Source: Paenibacillus sp. BK033
GTDB taxonomy: Bacteria; Bacillota; Bacilli; Paenibacillales; Paenibacillaceae
NCBI RefSeq assembly: GCF_004345425.1
Contig: NZ_SLVP01000005.1
Coordinates: 310,001-374,000 of the forward strand
Length of the DNA stretch: 64,000 bases
Direction of reading: 5' to 3'
Part shown: positions 60,373-64,000 of the stretch, piece by piece
How the letters are laid out: each line of letters begins with the position of its first letter
How positions within the stretch are numbered: the first letter of the stretch is position 1
Position numbers and translations under genes: made by a program
Notes under the pieces: generated by a model
Told to the model about the DNA's origin: nothing
Database searches by the model: none
Seen by the model: the letters and a program-made list of their open reading frames with translations, nothing else

Positions 60373-60936
60373 TTACCGAAACATCGGGTAGACCTGGTTA
60401 TTTTCGAATAAATTCCGCACCTGATCCGCCATAAACAGAGTGGAATGCGGCATCCGGTTGCGAATCCACCATTCCAGGATGCCGATAAAGGCGGAAGCCA
60501 TAAATTGGGCCTTAATCTCCTGATCGATAATTGGCTTGTCGTTCGCCTGTTCCATTTTCATCATCATATTGACGGAGAAGAAATGAAGCAATTGATCCCG
60601 GAATAGAAAAACTCGTTCATTGGAAAACATAGCCGAGAAAAAAGGGAAATGCTCGCGAAAATAATCAAACAGCTGCTGGGGATTGCCTTGACCCGACCCG
60701 CGATCTTTACATAAAGAGATGATTTCGTTGATATGCTCTTCGATACATTTGTCCAGAAGATCGTATTTGTCGCTGTAATGCAAATAAACGGTTCCGCGGT
60801 TTACATTGGCCCGGTCCGCGATCTCGTTAATCGTAATCTGTTCAAACTCTTTTTCCGTAAAAAGCTCAAGAAATGACTTCTTGATCGCCTGTTTCGTCCT
60901 AAGAATACGGCGATCCGTCTTTGCCACATTTTCCAT
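60373..60936 (-). CDS. TetR-family transcriptional regulator
   Basis: This 187-residue protein has the helix-turn-helix ILRTKQAIKKSFLELFTEK, then TINEIADRANVNRGTVYLHY. The C-terminal domain (TetR_C_7-like) ends with FIGILEWWIRNRMP. AAGGAGG lies upstream of the ATG at 60936. It is divergent from an SDR gene. Two 12-bp inverted copies of GTGTCGGATATA flank the gap, so it probably represses both genes. Confidence 0.88.
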   Translation of the reverse strand: MENVAKTDRRILRTKQAIKKSFLELFTEKEFEQITINEIADRANVNRGTVYLHYSDKYDLLDKCIEEHINEIISLCKDRGSGQGNPQQLFDYFREHFPFFSAMFSNERVFLFRDQLLHFFSVNMMMKMEQANDKPIIDQEIKAQFMASAFIGILEWWIRNRMPHSTLFMADQVRNLFENNQVYPMFR

Positions 60937-60979
60937 GCCAAAGGATTCCTCCTTAAGTTAATCAACAATTGCGAAGTGA

Positions 60980-61091
60980 GTGTCGGATATAAAACAAAAG
61001 CGCTGCAATCAACCATTGAGAGGTTGCGATATCTGTCTATAATGTAAATCAACGGCCGTTAAATATTCAACTCGCGTTATATATCCGACAC
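60980..61091. promoter_or_regulatory. Paired inverted sites in the TetR/SDR gap
   Basis: GTGTCGGATATA (60980-60991) and its exact reverse complement (61080-61091) lie 88 bases apart, each close to one gene start. A palindrome AACGGCCGTT lies between them at 61051-61060. They are likely operators of the TetR protein, possibly forming a loop. Confidence 0.55.
61016..61043 (+). promoter_or_regulatory. Sigma-A promoter of the SDR gene
   Basis: TTGAGA and TATAAT with a 16-base spacer lie 78 bases before the SDR start. The AACGGCCGTT palindrome follows just after the start point. Confidence 0.6.
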
Positions 61092-61120
61092 AAATTCAGC
61101 AAACAAAGGAGATAACCGCC

Positions 61121-61861
61121 ATGGAAAATATAAAAGGTAAAGTCGTTATTATTACGGGAGCATCAAGTGGAATAGGGGAGGCAACGGCAAGGCTGCTAGC
61201 TGAAAACGGAGCGAAGGTTGTGCTGGCAGCGAGGAGAGAGGATCGTCTTCACGCAATCGTTAATGACATTAAGCAAAACGGAGGAGAAGCGGTATCCGTT
61301 AAAGCAAATGTCGTGTCTGCCGATGATATGAAGAGCCTGGCACAATTCGCATTGGATAAGTATGGCCGTATCGATGTCTTGGTAAACAACGCCGGCATTA
61401 TGCCAAGCTCCAGAATGAACGAGCTGCGGGTGGAAGAGTGGGAGCAAATGATTGATGTGAATATCAAAGGCGTGTTGTACGCAATCGCAGCGGTGTTACC
61501 GATTATGCGCGAGCAAAAGTCCGGTCATGTCATTAATTTGTCTTCCACCTCGGGCTATCACGTATCCGCCACTTCCGCCATATACGCGGCTACCAAATTT
61601 GCCGTAAGGGCGATCTCGGAAGGGCTGCGCCTGGAGGAATCCGCTTCATCGGGTATTCGATCCACCGTCGTAGCTCCAGGCTTGACAAGTACGGAGCTCT
61701 TCGGCAGCATCACAAGTCCCGAGGTGCAAGCCGTCGCCAGCCAGATACGCGATATGGGAATTGCTCCGTCCCGAATCGCGAAAGCTATCGCTTATGCAAT
61801 CAGTGAACCTGACGACGCTCTCATTAGCGAAATTATGGTAAGACCAACCGCATTAGCTTAA
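61121..61861 (+). CDS. SDR-family oxidoreductase
   Basis: This 246-residue Rossmann protein has TGASSGIG, NNAG and a complete YxxxK site in AIYAATKFAVRAISEGL. It resembles the classical cP2-type SDRs (YdfG-like), which reduce carbonyls with NADPH. AAAGGAG precedes the ATG. It is divergent from a TetR gene and probably induced by the same ligand. Its own terminator follows. Confidence 0.9.
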   Translation: MENIKGKVVIITGASSGIGEATARLLAENGAKVVLAARREDRLHAIVNDIKQNGGEAVSVKANVVSADDMKSLAQFALDKYGRIDVLVNNAGIMPSSRMNELRVEEWEQMIDVNIKGVLYAIAAVLPIMREQKSGHVINLSSTSGYHVSATSAIYAATKFAVRAISEGLRLEESASSGIRSTVVAPGLTSTELFGSITSPEVQAVASQIRDMGIAPSRIAKAIAYAISEPDDALISEIMVRPTALA

Positions 61862-61878
61862 GGCATACCGGTATAGGG

Positions 61879-61910
61879 GACTGCCGATAATAACCTATCG
61901 GCAGTCTTTG
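61879..61910 (+). terminator. Intrinsic terminator of the SDR gene
   Basis: An 11-bp stem (61879-61889 with 61896-61906) is followed by a short TTT. Confidence 0.65.
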
Positions 61911-61924
61911 CATGAAGCATTGAC

Positions 61925-61953
61925 TTGACACGCGAAAAAATTCGCTGTATTGT
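61925..61953 (+). promoter_or_regulatory. Sigma-A promoter of the MarR gene
   Basis: TTGACA and TATTGT with a 17-base spacer would start transcription near 61960. The operator begins a few bases later and the ribosome binding site directly follows it. Confidence 0.65.
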
Positions 61954-61962
61954 TAACTTGCA

Positions 61963-61983
61963 AATAGTTAATTGATTAATTAT
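61963..61983. promoter_or_regulatory. Operator copy 1 of the MarR regulator
   Basis: This 21-base AT-rich element is identical in 20 positions to one at 62476-62496 before the SDR gene. It lies between the transcription start and the ribosome binding site of the MarR gene, so a bound repressor would block elongation and autoregulate. Confidence 0.65.
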
Positions 61984-61999
61984 AAAGGAGGCTAACCGT

Positions 62000-62437
62000 A
62001 TAGAGAAATGGGACCCGTTTGAGAAGCCTCTTCTCCAAATCGATGTTTTTCTAACGATTTATAAAACCAGTCATCATCTGGTACAGAAGCTGGAAGAGCA
62101 TCTTGGGAAGTTTGATTTGACGCTTGGCCGTTGGTGCTTGCTCGTCGCCTTGAAAAGAGGCGGAAAGCCGATGCTTCCGTCCGAATTAAGCGATGATCTC
62201 GCCGTGACAAGGGCGAATATCAGCAACTTGCTGAACACGTTGGAAAAGGCGGGAAGGATTCAAAGAGATTTTGATCCCTCTAACCGAAGACGAGTCCTTG
62301 TGCGATTAACATCGCAAGGCGAGGCTCTGATTGAAACGGTGTGGCCCGTCTACGAGGATACAATCAAAGAGCATATTGGAAAGCTATCGATGGAAAATCA
62401 GTCTAGGCTGAAAGAATTATTGAGCATTTTATTCTAA
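62000..62437 (+). CDS. MarR-family regulator with an apparent ATA start
   Basis: This protein of about 145 residues has the MarR fold: an N-terminal dimerisation helix (FLTIYKTSHHLVQKLEEHL), then a winged helix (LPSELSDDLAVTRANISNL, RRVLVRLTSQGEALIE). The standard-codon frame starts only at the TTG at 62117, which would cut off the first helix. An AAAGGAGG at 61984-61991 lies 8 bases before an ATA at 62000 that is in frame, and the extra 39 codons read as real MarR sequence. The start is therefore ATA, a rare codon, or a mutated ATG. It should regulate itself and the SDR gene by the shared operator. Confidence 0.8.
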   Translation: MEKWDPFEKPLLQIDVFLTIYKTSHHLVQKLEEHLGKFDLTLGRWCLLVALKRGGKPMLPSELSDDLAVTRANISNLLNTLEKAGRIQRDFDPSNRRRVLVRLTSQGEALIETVWPVYEDTIKEHIGKLSMENQSRLKELLSILF

Positions 62438-62447
62438 ATCACGATTT

Positions 62448-62466
62448 CCGTCCTGGAAAAGGACGG
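62448..62466 (+). terminator. Weak hairpin after the MarR gene
   Basis: CCGTCC and GGACGG form a 6-bp stem, extended by one A-T pair, 11 bases after the stop, followed by CTTT only. Confidence 0.35.
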
Positions 62467-62475
62467 CTTTCGTCC

Positions 62476-62496
62476 AATAGTTAATTAATTAATTAT
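62476..62496. promoter_or_regulatory. Operator copy 2 of the MarR regulator
   Basis: This copy matches 61963-61983 in 20 of 21 bases and contains the dyad TTAATTAATTAA. It lies 48 bases before the SDR start, consistent with MarR control of the SDR and AhpD-like genes. Confidence 0.6.
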
Positions 62497-62543
62497 TAGC
62501 AGTTTAATATAAATCCGTGATAGTTTAAAAGGAGACCGAGCTT

Positions 62544-63290
62544 ATGTTAGACAATAAGGTTGTTATTATAACCGGAGGAGGATCCGGTATCGGATTTGCC
62601 GCCGCACAAATGTTTGCGGCCAAGGGAGCCAAGGTGCTCATTACCGGACGTCGGGCGGAAGTATTGGAAGAAATTACGGCAAAGCATCCGAATATCAGAG
62701 GTTTTGTTGCTGATTCAAGCGATCCCGATTCGGCTGCCGGTACGGTTGCGGCAGCAATAGGGCTATGGGGACGGTTGGATATTATTGTGAATAATGCGGG
62801 AGCAGGCGGTATTATGCCGCTAGAGCATGTGAATGCCCAAGCCATAACAGACATCTTCGCGGTAAATGTAGTAGGTCCAACGCTGCTTGCAGCTGCTGCT
62901 ATTCCTTATCTGGAGAAAACAAACGGACTAATCCTCAATATGTCGAGCACTTATGGCAGTAAAGCGGGAGCCAATTTGTCGCTATACGGTTCGAGCAAAG
63001 CTGCAATGGAGTACATGACGCGAAGCTGGGCGCTTGAGCTCGCTCCGAAGGGCATTCGCGTGAATGCCATAGCGTCCGGACCTGTCGAGACTTCTTTTCT
63101 CCAGGAGCGGATGGGACTTACTCCGGAACAGGCTGAAGCGGTGAAGGAGCATGAACGCAAGAGCATACCTCTTGGCCGCCGCGGAGAGCCTAAAGACGTT
63201 GCCGCATGGATTGTGACTCTCTCCGAACCGGGTATGGATTGGATAACGGGTCAGGTTATCGCGATAGACGGCGGCCTGAACGTCACTTAA
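62544..63290 (+). CDS. SDR-family oxidoreductase
   Basis: This 248-residue protein has TGGGSGIG, NNAG, a complete YxxxK in SLYGSSKAAMEYMT and the C-terminal TGQVIAIDGGLN. It is a classical NAD(P)-dependent SDR of the FabG-like group with unknown substrate. AAAGGAGA precedes the ATG. The operator of the MarR protein lies just upstream, and an AhpD-like gene follows 82 bases later, so it may act in the same response to a reactive compound. Confidence 0.9.
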   Translation: MLDNKVVIITGGGSGIGFAAAQMFAAKGAKVLITGRRAEVLEEITAKHPNIRGFVADSSDPDSAAGTVAAAIGLWGRLDIIVNNAGAGGIMPLEHVNAQAITDIFAVNVVGPTLLAAAAIPYLEKTNGLILNMSSTYGSKAGANLSLYGSSKAAMEYMTRSWALELAPKGIRVNAIASGPVETSFLQERMGLTPEQAEAVKEHERKSIPLGRRGEPKDVAAWIVTLSEPGMDWITGQVIAIDGGLNVT

Positions 63291-63372
63291 AAACTTTTTC
63301 GCTAAGGCTGTCACAAAACGAAACCGTCAATTGTCTTAATAACGTCACAACAAATTTGAGGAGGAATACGAA

Positions 63373-63852
63373 ATGACACAACGTGTAAATTATATGCAGC
63401 AATCGCCTGAGTTTACGAAAAAAATGATGGAGCTGAGCTATGCGGAGAAATCCAGTTCCATTGATACGAAGATTATTCATCTCGTTCACATCCGGGCTTC
63501 CCAAATGAACGGCTGCGGATTCTGTCTGGATATGCATGTGAAAGAAGCTAAGATTCACGGAGAGAGAGAACTGCGTCTTTACCATCTCGCGGTCTGGAGA
63601 GAATCCACCTTGTTCGACGCCCGGGAAAGAGCAGCGCTCGCTTGGACTGAGGTTTTGACTAAACTGCCGGAGCATGGCGTATCCGACGAAATCTACAACC
63701 ATGTCCGCGAACAATTCACGGAGAAGGAAATCTCCGACCTGACCTACTCGATCATGGCGATCAATGCCTGGAACCGCGCAAACGTTGCTTTTAGAACCGA
63801 GCCTGGCTCCGCGGATGCAGCTTTTGGCTTGTCAAAAGCCGGTCTGAACTAA
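63373..63852 (+). CDS. Carboxymuconolactone decarboxylase/AhpD-like protein
   Basis: This 159-residue helical protein has the AhpD-type catalytic motif with Cys48 and Cys51 and His55 in NGCGFCLDMH, and RERAALAWTEVLT downstream. Such proteins act as thiol-dependent peroxidases or peroxide-stress partners. GAGGAGG precedes the ATG. It may be co-transcribed with the SDR gene under MarR control, which would fit a response to peroxides or quinones. A strong terminator follows. Confidence 0.9.
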   Translation: MTQRVNYMQQSPEFTKKMMELSYAEKSSSIDTKIIHLVHIRASQMNGCGFCLDMHVKEAKIHGERELRLYHLAVWRESTLFDARERAALAWTEVLTKLPEHGVSDEIYNHVREQFTEKEISDLTYSIMAINAWNRANVAFRTEPGSADAAFGLSKAGLN

Positions 63853-63892
63853 TTCGGGCTTAATAACGGAAATGAAATCATCATAGGAGGCA

Positions 63893-63922
63893 GGAGACCC
63901 GGCAGCGGGTCTCCTTTCTTTT
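63893..63922 (+). terminator. Intrinsic terminator at the end of the MarR-SDR-AhpD cluster
   Basis: A perfect 9-bp GC-rich stem (63893-63901 with 63906-63914) and a 4-base loop are followed by a T-rich run. The remaining 78 bases of the window show no gene. Confidence 0.85.
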
Positions 63923-64000
63923 TTACTTGCTCCAATTTTGCCGGTAATGCTTAGTGTTCTTCTCATCACACTGTTTTGTTGATATCTACGGTGGTACCGT

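Noticed and set aside
63980..64000. GGTGGTACCG at the right edge resembles the T-box core.
   Set aside because: Only about 70 bases lie between the last terminator and this motif, too few for Stem I, and it also forms a simple ACGGT-GGT-ACCGT dyad. The window ends before it can be judged.
1..64000. CRISPR arrays, tRNA or rRNA genes, insertion sequences, integrases or phage genes.
   Set aside because: No regularly spaced repeats, cloverleaf sequences, transposase or recombinase frames were seen on either strand.

Overview
The window looks like chromosomal DNA of an endospore-forming Bacillota close to Paenibacillus. The evidence is four GerA-type germinant-receptor loci, two sigma-G-like promoters in front of two of them, strong AGGAGG-type ribosome binding sites, OmpR-type two-component systems with extracytoplasmic sensors, and Gram-positive lipoproteins. 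No rRNA, tRNA, CRISPR array, phage or insertion sequence was found. The placement rests on gene content only, not on a search.

Layout. 1-5.6 kb: an APH-like kinase, an amidase, an MFS exporter with a divergent LysR, and a DinB-fold protein. 5.7-9.1 kb (minus): germinant-receptor locus A, with its GerAA gene broken by a frameshift. 9.2-12.6 kb: an RNase H-like protein, an AraC regulator and a divergent GH51 arabinofuranosidase. 12.8-15.9 kb: a two-component system and lipoprotein. 16.2-19.3 kb: an ArsR/AHSA1 pair and a short UvrA-like ATPase. 19.3-21.5 kb: LysR and a TDT/TehA-type membrane protein. 21.5-25.2 kb (minus): receptor locus B (A-C-B order) behind a sigma-G-like promoter. 25.4-37.4 kb: small stress and metabolism genes, including a second DinB protein, SDRs, a TetR/MFS pair, an APH-like kinase, EcsC, GNAT, a NIPSNAP/NAD(P)H oxidoreductase/SDR cluster with shared palindromes, a nitronate monooxygenase and a LysR/MFS pair. 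37.5-41.6 kb: receptor locus C, whose GerAB gene is inverted and convergent. 41.7-42.9 kb: a YcaQ-like protein. 43.0-50.9 kb: a two-component system, a propeller lipoprotein, a sugar-type ABC importer without ATPase and an HlyD-like adaptor. 51.2-54.9 kb: a membrane glycerophosphodiesterase and a methionyl-tRNA synthetase behind a consensus promoter and what looks like the end of a T-box leader. 55.6-59.8 kb: receptor locus D (A-B-C plus a small membrane protein). 59.9-63.9 kb: a lipoprotein, a divergent TetR/SDR pair, and a MarR-SDR-AhpD-like cluster with a duplicated operator.

How the genes work together. The main theme is spore germination: four receptor sets (A subunit with soluble and membrane parts, B permease-like subunit, C lipoprotein) in four different arrangements, two of them with a small membrane protein that may be a D subunit. 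Many other genes form regulator-target pairs (LysR/MFS twice, LysR/TDT, TetR/MFS, TetR/SDR, MarR/SDR), and most of these have visible palindromes or repeats between or beside the partners. The points that most deserve a second look are the broken GerAA, the inverted GerAB, the T-box-like relic, the ATA-start MarR gene with its 20/21-identical operator pair, the NIPSNAP remnant, and the ABC importer joined to an efflux-type adaptor. No intergenic stretch exceeds 300 bases.
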